From Geodermatophilus obscurus (GTDB lineage: Bacteria > Actinomycetota > Actinomycetes > Mycobacteriales > Geodermatophilaceae): a stretch of 64,000 bases of DNA. A model generated the notes under the pieces. It was not told where the DNA came from, did not search any database, and saw nothing but the letters and a program-made list of their open reading frames with translations. Position 1 is the stretch's first letter; every line of letters starts with the position of its first letter. Where the stretch lies: contig NZ_FRDM01000003.1 of assembly GCF_900143215.1 (NCBI RefSeq), positions 186,001 to 250,000 of the forward strand. The letters are read 5' to 3'. Shown piece after piece: positions 9,737-17,242 of this stretch. The position numbers were made by a program, and so were the translations under genes.

Positions 9737-10447
9737 ATGGCCGTGCCTCCGCAGGGGTCCGCACAGGAGTCCGTGCGGGCCGGTGTCAGCCGGCAGCGGG
9801 TCCTGGAACTGCTGCGCGCGACTCCGGAGGGGCTCGGCGTGCAGGATCTCGCCGACCGGACCGGCCTGCACACCAACACCGTGCGCTTCCACCTCGACCG
9901 CCTGGTCGCCGACGGGCTGGCCCAGCGGCACGTCGAGGAGCGGGCCGAGCCGGGCCGACCCCGGCTGTCCTTCACCGCCGCCCCGCGGCCGGACCCCGCC
10001 CGCGACAGCCGCAACTACCAGTTCCTCGCCGAGATCCTCGCCAGCTACGTCGCCGGGACGGTCGACCGGCCGGCGGCCGCCGCCGTGGAGGCGGGACACA
10101 CGTGGGGCCGCTACCTCACCGAGCGACCGGCGCCCTACCGGCGCGTCCCGGAGGAGGAGGCGGTCACCCGGCTGCTGCGCATCCTCGACGACATCGGCTT
10201 CGCCCCCGAGCTGGCCGCCGAGGACCCCCGGCAGATCCGGATCCCCCACTGTCCCTTCCGCGAGGTGGCCGAGGCCCACCGCGAGGTCGTCTGCGCCATC
10301 CACCTGGGCCTCATGCGCGGTGCGCTGGCCGAGATGGGGGCGCCGGTGACGGCCGATCGGCTGGTCCCCTTCGTCGAGCCGTCGCTGTGCGTGGCCCACC
10401 TGGCGCCGATCGACACGGCGCCGACGCCACCGCCCCCGTCGCGCTGA
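9737..10447 (+). CDS. Winged-helix regulator with C-terminal cysteines (SufR-like)
   Basis: A 236-residue regulator with an N-terminal winged HTH (about residues 17-80; GLGVQDLADRTGLHTNTVRF as recognition region) and a helical C-terminal half. The C-terminal half holds HCPFREVAEAHREVVCAIHL and FVEPSLCVAHL, giving C172, C186 and C218 with histidines beside them. This spacing resembles the iron-sulfur-binding end of SufR-type repressors. It lies back to back with narG, so control of narGHJIK in response to oxygen, NO or iron-sulfur status is a reasonable inference. ATG at 9737 was preferred; a GTG at 9686 would add 17 residues. No strong ribosome site precedes the ATG, so a leaderless mRNA is possible. 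Confidence 0.85.
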   Translation: MAVPPQGSAQESVRAGVSRQRVLELLRATPEGLGVQDLADRTGLHTNTVRFHLDRLVADGLAQRHVEERAEPGRPRLSFTAAPRPDPARDSRNYQFLAEILASYVAGTVDRPAAAAVEAGHTWGRYLTERPAPYRRVPEEEAVTRLLRILDDIGFAPELAAEDPRQIRIPHCPFREVAEAHREVVCAIHLGLMRGALAEMGAPVTADRLVPFVEPSLCVAHLAPIDTAPTPPPPSR

Positions 10448-10460
10448 CACGGGGTCAGGT

Positions 10461-10479
10461 CCCGGTCGCTCGCGACGGG
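10461..10479. terminator. Possible bidirectional hairpin between convergent genes
   Basis: CCCGgTCGC-TC-GCGA-CGGG forms a nearly perfect stem with one bulge, 14 bases after the regulator stop. It lies in the 108-bp gap between two convergent genes. There is no T-run, as is common in high-GC actinobacteria. Confidence 0.35.
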
Positions 10480-10555
10480 TGGGCAGCCGCCGGCTCAGCG
10501 CCGACGCGCCCGCAGTCCGGTGGCTTCGCGGAGCACGGGTCCCGCCGGGCGCCGG

Positions 10556-10885
10556 TCACCGCTTCACCACGGTGAGCAGCACGGTCGCGTCGGCCATCGC
10601 CTCCAGCCGGTGGCGCGCCGGGGGGACGAGCAGCAGGTCTCCGCGACGGCCCTCCCAGGAGTCCTCGCCCGCGACGAGCCGCACGCGGCCGTCGAGGACC
10701 AGCACGGTGGCCTCTCCCGGGTTCTCGTGCTCGGCCAGGACCTGACCGGCGACCAGGACGACCACCGTCTGCCGCAGCGCCTTCTCGTGGCCGCCGTGGA
10801 CGGTGTCGGCAGCGCGTCCGCTCCCGTTGCTGCCGGCCGTCTGCCGCAGCTGCCGAGCCAGCGCCTCGAGGCTGATCTTCTGCAC
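10556..10885 (-). CDS. Small single-domain cupin protein
   Basis: A 109-residue protein with a leading helix (QKISLEALARQLRQ) and one cupin barrel. VVVLVAGQVLAEHENPGEATVLVL is cupin motif 1, with the H-x3-G-E pattern reduced to one histidine, and GDLLLVPPARHRLEAMADATVLLTVV is motif 2 with a histidine. A sensor or small metal-binding role is typical of such stand-alone cupins, but the ligand is unknown. GTG at 10885 has the purine run GGGGGG upstream. A 14-bp inverted repeat about 95 bases upstream may be its operator. It converges on the nar regulator. Confidence 0.78.
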   Translation of the reverse strand: MQKISLEALARQLRQTAGSNGSGRAADTVHGGHEKALRQTVVVLVAGQVLAEHENPGEATVLVLDGRVRLVAGEDSWEGRRGDLLLVPPARHRLEAMADATVLLTVVKR

Positions 10886-10979
10886 GGGCCCCCCTGTCGT
10901 CGAACACGGGAACGACACCCCAGGACCGCCGCCCCGGTGCGGACGACAGAACTCCGGCGGTCCGTTTGTACCAGTACGA

Positions 10980-10993
10980 GTCGTAACTACGAC
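10980..10993 (-). promoter_or_regulatory. Perfect inverted repeat upstream of the cupin gene
   Basis: GTCGTA-AC-TACGAC is a perfect 6-bp inverted repeat with a 2-bp centre, 95 bases upstream of the cupin GTG. It sits in a locally AT-richer stretch (TTTGTACCAGTACGAG) of otherwise very GC-rich DNA. Position and symmetry suggest an operator; the binding protein is unknown. Confidence 0.4.
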
Positions 10994-11777
10994 AGAGGAT
11001 TGTTGCGGTCGGGGCCGCGCGGACCCGACGGCCAGGCCGTCCGCCCGGGGCCGGGGAGTTCGCGTGCTTCCCGACCGATCCCGACGCGTCGTCCGGGCCA
11101 CGCTGCCCGCCGTCGCCGAGGACGCCGGCGGGGTCGCCCGGCTCCGGCGACCGCGTCGACGTGCGGCCGGGTGGCCCGCTGTCCTTGGCGATCGTCGAGG
11201 CGGTCCTGCGGTCCCGGCCACGGCCGCCACCCGCGACACTCGTCCGGTCCGTTGCCGGTCGTCGGCAACCTCGGGCCGCCGGAGTTGGCCGACCGCTGCC
11301 GTGTCCGGGCCCGTGCTGGGCGGGCACGGTGGGCTTAGGTCCGCGGAGGGCGTGGCACACCCGCGCTCCTCCGGACCTCGGCTGCCGGCCGCGACGTGAT
11401 CGCGCACGGGAGTGCTCGGTGCACCACCGGCACACCGGTGGACCGGCTGCTGCCGGCCCACCTGCTCCAGCCGGCCGAGGGCTCCCCAGCCCGCGCCGAC
11501 CCACGACGGGAGGAAGGGGTGACCCCGGTGAACGCACAGGCCTCGCCCGGTGGCCCGGCCGTACCCGCCGGGTCACCCGCGCGCTGTCCGTTCCCGGTGA
11601 CCGGCGGCGGACTGCTGGCCACGAGCCTGCGGGGCCGGGGCCTGCGCGGCCTGGACGTGCTGCGCCGCAGTCAGGACCGCGCACCGCCGGCGAGTGCCTG
11701 ACCCCTCCGGGTCGTCCGCCCTCGTTCCGCGCGTTCCGCTCCGGTGGGACGCGCTCTCGTCATACCAGGAGAACTCC
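10994..11777. other. Gene-free stretch with orphan promoter
   Basis: Nearly 800 bases without a convincing gene. The frames present are arginine-, proline- and glycine-rich and match no family I recognise. It holds the orphan TTGCC-box promoter at 11252-11354, and an AGGAG site just before 11778 that belongs to the next gene. A 101-codon frame from GTG 11396 to 11701 (starting MIAHGSARCTTGTPVDRLL) has no recognisable domain and I do not call it. Confidence 0.5.
11252..11268 (+). promoter_or_regulatory. TTGCC-box palindrome, orphan copy
   Basis: TTGCCGGTCGTCGGCAA matches the palindrome found before the small membrane-protein genes at 20-43 kb. The downstream elements are also in register: TTGGCCG at +17 to +23, GGCACGGTG at +55 to +63, then GGAGGG and a GTG at 11352 (+84). 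That GTG opens only a 15-codon frame ending at 11399. The promoter therefore appears to have lost its gene. Confidence 0.6.
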
Positions 11778-12098
11778 ATGACCACCCTCAGCCCTGCTCC
11801 CACCCCCGCCACCCCGGACTGGGCGCCGTTCCGGGTGCTGCTCGAGGCCCAGCGGGCCGACTGCGTCGGCCAGCGCGAGCTCGCCCTGGCCGAGACGGCC
11901 ACGTCGATGCCGGACCCGGTCGCGGTCAACCGTGCGGCCAGCCTGCTGCGCACGATCGAGGAGATCGACGCGGCGCTGGAGCGCATCGCCGCCGGCACCT
12001 ACGGCACGTGCGTCCACTGCGGCAGCGCCGTCCCCACCGAGCGGCTGGAGTTCCGGCCGTTCGCGGCCGCCTGCGTCTCCTGTCAGCAGACCCGCTGA
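11778..12098 (+). CDS. TraR/DksA-type C4 zinc finger protein
   Basis: A 106-residue protein with an N-terminal coiled-coil-like helical pair (about residues 15-75, including MPDPVAVNRAASLLRTIEEI and DAALERIAAGTYG). A zinc finger of the DksA/TraR type follows: CVHCGSAVPTERLEFRPFAA and then CVSC, that is C-x2-C-x17-C-x2-C. DksA relatives enter the RNA polymerase secondary channel and tune stress and ribosomal promoters. Short actinobacterial versions like this are common and less studied. ATG at 11778 is preceded by AGGAGAACTCC. It stands alone ahead of a divergent-looking metabolic gene. Confidence 0.88.
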   Translation: MTTLSPAPTPATPDWAPFRVLLEAQRADCVGQRELALAETATSMPDPVAVNRAASLLRTIEEIDAALERIAAGTYGTCVHCGSAVPTERLEFRPFAAACVSCQQTR

Positions 12099-12256
12099 GC
12101 GGACCACGCCGCGGCCGCGCGTTCCACCCCGGCCATCCACCTCCCGGGCAGCCACCGGTCCGGCCCGCGCGTCCGACCGGTGCCGGCACGCATCCGGTGC
12201 CGGTCACTGCCCGATCGACCCGTCCCGGCGACCCGAGCGCCGGGGAAGGAGCGGGC

Positions 12257-13537
12257 ATGTCCTCGTCCCAGCAGCACGGTCCGGTGTTCGTGCCCGGCGC
12301 GCCACGGCAGGTCGCCGTGGTCGGCGCCGGCATGGTCGGCCTCTCCTGCGCCTGGTTCCTGCAGGAGGCCGGCGTGCAGGTCACCGTCTACGAGCGCGAC
12401 TCCATCGGCGCCGGCGCCTCCTGGGGCAATGCCGGCTGGCTCACCCCGGCGCTGACCGCGCCACTGCCCGAGCCTGCGGTGCTGCGCTACGGGCTGCGCG
12501 CGGTGCTCGACCCCCGCTCACCGGTGTACCTGCCGCTGCGCGCCGACCGCACGCTGCTGCGCTTCCTCACCGGGTTCGCCGCGCACAGCACCGCCCGGCG
12601 GTGGCGGCGCGGGATGGCCGCCTACGTGCCGTTGAACGAGCGGGCGCTGGAGGCCTTCGACGTGCTCGCCGCCGGCGGGGTGCCCGCGGCGACGCAGCGG
12701 GCGGAGCCGTTCCTGGCCTGCTTCCGCCGGGAGCGCGACGCCCGGGTGCTGCTGGCCGAGCTGGCGCACATCCGCGACACCGGGCAGGAGGTCGGCTTCC
12801 AGCCGGTGACCGGACAGCGGGCCCGCGCGCTGGAGCCGGCGCTGAGCGACCGCGTCGGCGCCGCGGTGCAGATCTCCGGACAGCGGTACCTGCACCCACC
12901 GGAGTACGTGCGGTCCCTGGCCTCCGCGGTGCGGCAACGCGGTGCGGAGGTGGCCGAGGACGTCGGCGTGGCCGACCTGCAGGACACCGGCGGCGGGGTC
13001 ACCGTCACCACCACCACCGGCGAGCGGGAGCGGCACGATGCGGTCGTCGTCGCCACCGGCGCCGAGCTCGGCCGGCTGGCCGGACGGTTCGGCGTGCGGC
13101 AGCCGGTGCAGGCCGGGCGCGGCTACAGCTTCAGCGTGCCGGTGCAGCAGATGCCCCGCGGCCCGCTCTACTTCCCGGCCCAGCGGGTGGCCTGCACGCC
13201 GCTGGGCGACCGGCTGCGCGTGGCCGGGATGATGGAGTTCCGCCGCCCCGGCGACCCGCTGGACCCCCGCCGGATCGCCGCGATCGTCGACGCCGTCCGC
13301 CCGTTCCTCAGCGGAGCCGACCTCGACGACCGGCGCGACGAGTGGGTCGGCTCGCGCCCGTGCACCGCCGACGGGCTCCCCCTGCTCGGCCCCACCGCCT
13401 CCCCGCGGGTCCACGTCGCCGGCGGCCACGGCATGTGGGGCATCGCGCTCGGCCCGCTGACCGGGCAGCTGGTCGCCCAGACCGTGCTCAAGGGCGAGGC
13501 CCCACCGGAACTGGCCCCGTTCGACCCGTTGCGCTGA
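12257..13537 (+). CDS. D-amino-acid dehydrogenase-like FAD oxidoreductase
   Basis: A 426-residue DAO-superfamily protein. The dinucleotide fold VAVVGAGMVGLSCAWFLQEA with E at the end of strand two (VYERD) binds FAD. GASWGNAGWLTP is typical of DadA-type enzymes, and the C-terminal RPCTADGLPLLGPT with VAGGHGMWGIALGPLTG is the family FAD-closing motif. DadA deaminates D-amino acids to 2-oxo acids and passes electrons to the respiratory chain. Without the alanine racemase neighbour typical of dadAX, the exact substrate is open; hydroxyproline or glycine-type amines are alternatives. AAGGAGCGGGC precedes ATG 12257. Confidence 0.85.
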   Translation: MSSSQQHGPVFVPGAPRQVAVVGAGMVGLSCAWFLQEAGVQVTVYERDSIGAGASWGNAGWLTPALTAPLPEPAVLRYGLRAVLDPRSPVYLPLRADRTLLRFLTGFAAHSTARRWRRGMAAYVPLNERALEAFDVLAAGGVPAATQRAEPFLACFRRERDARVLLAELAHIRDTGQEVGFQPVTGQRARALEPALSDRVGAAVQISGQRYLHPPEYVRSLASAVRQRGAEVAEDVGVADLQDTGGGVTVTTTTGERERHDAVVVATGAELGRLAGRFGVRQPVQAGRGYSFSVPVQQMPRGPLYFPAQRVACTPLGDRLRVAGMMEFRRPGDPLDPRRIAAIVDAVRPFLSGADLDDRRDEWVGSRPCTADGLPLLGPTASPRVHVAGGHGMWGIALGPLTGQLVAQTVLKGEAPPELAPFDPLR

Positions 13538-13566
13538 CCTCCTCCCCTCCCCGCTCGGAGCTCCCC

Positions 13567-14031
13567 GTGCTGCACACGCCCGCCTCCCCGGCCGCGCCCG
13601 ACGCCGGTCAGCTGTTGTCGGTCACCGCCGTGCCGGGCACCCGCCCCGGTTCGGTGTTCGTCGAGGTCACCGGCGAGGTCGATGCCCACACCGCTCCGGT
13701 GCTGGACGCCTGCCTGCACTCGCAGACCAGACGGCGAGGCGTCCACGAGGTCGTCGTCGACCTGAGCCAGGTGGCCTTCCTCGGCGCCGCCGGCATCACC
13801 GCGCTGGCCCAGGCACACCGCCGGTGCCGGATGCGCGGCGCCCGGCTGGTGGTCCACACCGGCGGGGAGCGCCGGTTGCTCCGCGCGCTGCAGCTCACCG
13901 GGTTCGCCGACCTCGTCGCGGTCGACCCGACCGAGCTGGAGCCGCAGGTCCGGGGTCCGCGGACGGCCGCGCGACCACGCCCCCGGCCGCGGCAGGCACC
14001 GATCCGGCGCCCCCGCCGGGTGTGCCGCTGA
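13567..14031 (+). CDS. STAS-domain protein lacking the phospho-acceptor serine
   Basis: A 154-residue protein with one STAS domain (about residues 15-120): SVFVEVTGEVDAHTAPVLDA, VVVDLSQVAFLGAAGITALA, RGARLVVHTGGERRLLRALQ and TGFADLV. Anti-sigma-factor antagonists carry D-S-S-G where this protein has G73-A74-A75-G76, so the serine normally phosphorylated by an RsbW-type kinase is missing. It may be a constitutively active antagonist or a sensor scaffold. The C-terminus is an arginine- and proline-rich tail. GTG at 13567 follows the dadA-like gene by 29 bases, so co-transcription is likely. Confidence 0.8.
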   Translation: MLHTPASPAAPDAGQLLSVTAVPGTRPGSVFVEVTGEVDAHTAPVLDACLHSQTRRRGVHEVVVDLSQVAFLGAAGITALAQAHRRCRMRGARLVVHTGGERRLLRALQLTGFADLVAVDPTELEPQVRGPRTAARPRPRPRQAPIRRPRRVCR

Positions 14032-14378
14032 GCGGCACGGTCCGGCCGCCGCTGCCGATGCGCGCCGGGGTGGCGGCCCACCGGTGCATGGTGGGCCTCG
14101 TCGCGTAGCCCGCGCTCCTCCCTCCCTGCAGGCGACGGTGCTCGGTGTTCGTCCGCTCGAGTGGGCGCCGGGACCGCGGGACGGCGACGATCCGGCCCCG
14201 GGTCGGCCTCCTCCCCCGGGACCGCCGCCGGTCGACCCGGCCGGTCGGGCGTCGTCCCCGCGCACCACCCGGGTGACCCGACCGGCTGGGTGGTGCCGGT
14301 CCACCCGGGTGGGACCCACCGTGATCGCGGGGGCGGACGACGACCGCCGCACTGCTCGAGATCCCTGGGAGGACAGCC
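14032..14378. other. 347-base intergenic region
   Basis: No gene is supported here; the frames are low-complexity and shadow-like. The last bases carry GGGAGGACAGCC, the ribosome-binding site for the GTG at 14379. No clear promoter boxes or repeats were seen. Confidence 0.4.
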
Positions 14379-15284
14379 GTGACCTCGACGAGCCTGATCG
14401 GCAGCCGGTCCGCAGGCGTCCGGCGTTGTGGACGCACGCTGGCCTTCGCCTGGCTGGTGACCCTGGTCCTGAGCAGCCTGCCCGCGATCGTCGCGGTCGA
14501 GCTCGCCGGAGTGCGTCCTGATGCTGCCCACTGGGGAACGGCCGCTGCCGCCGTCCCCCTGTCCGCTCTCGCCTGGGCCTGGCGGCCGGCCCGACCCGTC
14601 CGGCGGTACCTGCTGGTGATGCTCGTCGTCTTCGGCGTGGCCTACCTGCTCCCCCCGCTGCTCGGCGGCTGGACCGGGACCGGCGGATCGGCCCTGAGCC
14701 AGGCCCTCGCCAGCAAGACGGTCTTCCTCGTCGTCGCGGCGGCGGTCGCCGGCCTGCTCGTCGGAGGCCTCCGGATGACACCGAGGGAGGCGCTCCTCAC
14801 GCCCGGGCACCTGGCCGCACCGAGCGGGCTGAGACTGCCGGGGAGGTCGCGCGGGGTGAGCTGGGCGGTCCTGGGGCCCGTCGCGGCCGGCGGCCTCTTC
14901 GCTCTCCTGGCGACGTCGGTCTGGCTGGAGTCCGGCCTGGAGCCGGCGGCGTGGGAACGGCTCGTTCCCGTGCTGCCGCTCGTCATCGCTTGCGCGGCCT
15001 TCAACGCACTCAGCGAGGAGGTGGTCTACCGATCCGGCCCCCTGGCCACGCTGATCGGCGTCGTGGGCTCACGCCAGGCGGTCCTCCTGACGTCGGTCTG
15101 GTTCGGGCTCGCCCACTACTCCGGCTCGGTCCCCGAGGGGTTCGATGGAGTGCTCCAGTCCGGCGCGCTGGCACTCCTGCTGGGCGGCGCGATGGTCGCG
15201 ACCAGGGGGCTGGGCTGGCCGCTCCTGATCCACTTCGCCGTCGACCTCGTCGTCTTCGCGTCGATCGCCGTCGTCAGCAGCTGA
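14379..15284 (+). CDS. CPBP family intramembrane glutamic protease
   Basis: A 301-residue membrane protein with about eight hydrophobic segments. The CPBP/Abi signature is complete: SEEVVYR (EE-x3-R, motif 1), SVWFGLAHYSG (F-x3-H, motif 2) and LLIHFAVD (H-x3-D/N, motif 3). These residues form the active site of Rce1-like intramembrane proteases. In bacteria these proteins process peptides or act in bacteriocin self-immunity; no substrate gene is adjacent. GTG at 14379 was chosen for the GGGAGG site. It converges on a second, unrelated-looking CPBP gene 75 bases away. Confidence 0.85.
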   Translation: MTSTSLIGSRSAGVRRCGRTLAFAWLVTLVLSSLPAIVAVELAGVRPDAAHWGTAAAAVPLSALAWAWRPARPVRRYLLVMLVVFGVAYLLPPLLGGWTGTGGSALSQALASKTVFLVVAAAVAGLLVGGLRMTPREALLTPGHLAAPSGLRLPGRSRGVSWAVLGPVAAGGLFALLATSVWLESGLEPAAWERLVPVLPLVIACAAFNALSEEVVYRSGPLATLIGVVGSRQAVLLTSVWFGLAHYSGSVPEGFDGVLQSGALALLLGGAMVATRGLGWPLLIHFAVDLVVFASIAVVSS

Positions 15285-15359
15285 CCAGGAGGGCACCGGC
15301 GCGGTGCGGCGCGGATGGGCTCAGGCGCTGGTCGCCGGCGTGCCCGCCCGCGCACGTCC

Positions 15360-16211
15360 TCAGCCCGGTGTGGACCTGCTACCGCCGTCCGACCGCGGCA
15401 GCCGGAGCCCGCCGGTCGCCACCAGCACGGCCGCGACGGCGACCTGGAGTCCGACGGACAGCAGGTAGGGGCGCCAGTCGCCGTCGGTCCGGGGCAGCGA
15501 GACGGCGAACAGGCTGAGCGCGCTGTGCAGGGCGACCGCCGGGAGCACCGAGCCGCCGGTGTGCAGGAACACCCAGGTGTACCCGACGGCGCAGGCCGGC
15601 AGCTGCACCAGCAGCAGCCAGACCGGCGTGTGCTCGAGCACCGCCCCGCTGGTCCAGTACAGCGGGGCGTGCCAGACCGCCCAGACGGCGCCGAGCAGCA
15701 GGCTGGCTCCGACCGGCCCGCTGCGCCGCAGCAGCCGTGGGAGCGCGAACCCGCGCCAGCCCAGCTCCTCACCGAGTCCGTCCGTCAGGGCCAGCACGAG
15801 GAACAGCGGGACCAGTCCGGCCAGGCCGGCCTCGACCGCCCGGGGCCGGACCTCGGCCCACCCGCCACCGAGGACTCCGTGCAGCCCCGCGGTGGTCAGC
15901 CACAGCACGGCGGGCCCGGCGAGCACCACGGCCCACCAGCGGACGCCGACCCGCCACCGGGTCAGCCGGGCGCCCAGCTCCCGGAGCGCCGGACGACCGG
16001 TCCACGCCGCGGTCAGGACGGCGGCGATCGCCGGGCCGTACGTCCACCCCGCGCCCAGCCCGGACGCCCACCGGGTGTCCAGCACCCCCGTCGACTCCAG
16101 CGCACGCGGCACCCACACCGCCCAGGTGATCGCGAAGGCCAGCAGCAGGAAGCCGGTGAGCGCTCCCCCTTCGCGTGCGGACCGGGCGACCGGGGTGCGG
16201 GTCCCGGTCAC
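15360..16211 (-). CDS. CPBP family intramembrane metalloprotease
   Basis: A 283-residue membrane protein of the same superfamily as the convergent neighbour but with a different layout. It has GLGEELGWRGFALPRLL (EE-x3-R), LLGAVWAVWHAPLYW (the F/W-x3-H motif) and VALHSALSL. The W-R-G version of motif 1 groups it with the many actinobacterial Abi-like CPBP proteins. GTG at 16211 overlaps the stop of the hydrolase gene (GTGA), so the two are translationally coupled. A role in cleaving a membrane peptide is inferred; none is encoded beside it. Confidence 0.84.
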   Translation of the reverse strand: MTGTRTPVARSAREGGALTGFLLLAFAITWAVWVPRALESTGVLDTRWASGLGAGWTYGPAIAAVLTAAWTGRPALRELGARLTRWRVGVRWWAVVLAGPAVLWLTTAGLHGVLGGGWAEVRPRAVEAGLAGLVPLFLVLALTDGLGEELGWRGFALPRLLRRSGPVGASLLLGAVWAVWHAPLYWTSGAVLEHTPVWLLLVQLPACAVGYTWVFLHTGGSVLPAVALHSALSLFAVSLPRTDGDWRPYLLSVGLQVAVAAVLVATGGLRLPRSDGGSRSTPG

Positions 16212-17152
16212 CGGGAGCCCGGCCCGTCGCCGGCGAGGATCCGGTCGGCCGTCCAGGCCGGGTCCTCGAGGGCGAGCAGGTGCCCGATGCCCGGCCGCAC
16301 CTCGAACGTCCAGTCGGGCCGGGTCGCGGCGAGCGCCCTGGCCCGGCCGACCTCCGCCAGCGGGTCGTCCGCTCCGTGCAGCCACAGCGTCGGGACGGGA
16401 ACGGCGGCGACCGTCCGCCGCCAGGCACGCGGCCGGGCGAGGAGGGCCATGGTGCCCAGCAGGGCCGCCCACTGCTCGGCCCGACCGGCGGCGGCGTCGG
16501 GGCGGGCGGCCCGGTCGCGGGTCTCGGCGACGGCGGCCGCGATGCCGTCGGCAGGGATCCGGTGCAGGTGCGGCGTCGCCTGGCGCAGCTGCCGGTCGAC
16601 CACCTGCTCGGGCGGCAGCGCGGCCATCCGACGGGCGACCGCGCCGGCCACACCGGGCAGCCGGAGGAACGCCAGCTTCGCCGCGATGGCCGGGTCCAGC
16701 CGGCCGGCCGTGCCCGGCACCGGCGGGCTGAGCAGCACCAGCCGGCGGACCGTCTCCGGTGCCGCGGCCGCCTGCAGGACGGTGAGGACGCCGCCCATCG
16801 AGTGCCCGACCAGGACGACCGGACCGCCCACGACCTCGCGGACGAACCGGTCGAGGAGCCGCCGGTCCGCGGGAACCGCGTCCGGCCGGGACCCGGTGGG
16901 CACCCCGCTGCCGCCGTGGCCGAACAGGTCGACGGCGAGGACCCGGTGGGTCCGGGACAGGAAGGGGGCGAGCAGGCCCCAGTTGAGGGCCGAGCCGCCC
17001 AGGCCGTGCACGCAGAGCACGACCGGCGCGCCGGCCGGACCGCCCAGGTCGAGATGACGGACGGGACCGTCGAGGTCGGTGGTCGCTGAGACGGCGCCGG
17101 GTGGCCACGCCACCGGCGTCCCGGGGCTGGTGAGGGCGGGAGGGAGGGACAC
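16208..17152 (-). CDS. Alpha/beta-fold hydrolase
   Basis: A 314-residue alpha/beta hydrolase. VVLCVHGLGGSALNWGLLAP holds the oxyanion H-G, VLVGHSMGGVLTVLQAA the nucleophile elbow G-H-S-M-G, TLWLHGADDPLAEV the acid and GIGHLLALEDP the catalytic histidine. All triad residues are present, so an active esterase, lipase-like or C-C hydrolase is expected; substrate is unknown. The first 30 residues are proline-rich and not homologous, so a later start is possible. It overlaps the downstream CPBP gene and sits 90 bases from the stop side of the MalT-like regulator. Confidence 0.85.
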   Translation of the reverse strand: MSLPPALTSPGTPVAWPPGAVSATTDLDGPVRHLDLGGPAGAPVVLCVHGLGGSALNWGLLAPFLSRTHRVLAVDLFGHGGSGVPTGSRPDAVPADRRLLDRFVREVVGGPVVLVGHSMGGVLTVLQAAAAPETVRRLVLLSPPVPGTAGRLDPAIAAKLAFLRLPGVAGAVARRMAALPPEQVVDRQLRQATPHLHRIPADGIAAAVAETRDRAARPDAAAGRAEQWAALLGTMALLARPRAWRRTVAAVPVPTLWLHGADDPLAEVGRARALAATRPDWTFEVRPGIGHLLALEDPAWTADRILAGDGPGSR

Positions 17153-17242
17153 GGGAGGCTCCTCGGGATCGGGTGCCCGGAACGCTCCCGGTCCCCGGGG
17201 TGGTCGCGCACCACTCCGCCCGCCGGACCACCCCGGGTGGGC

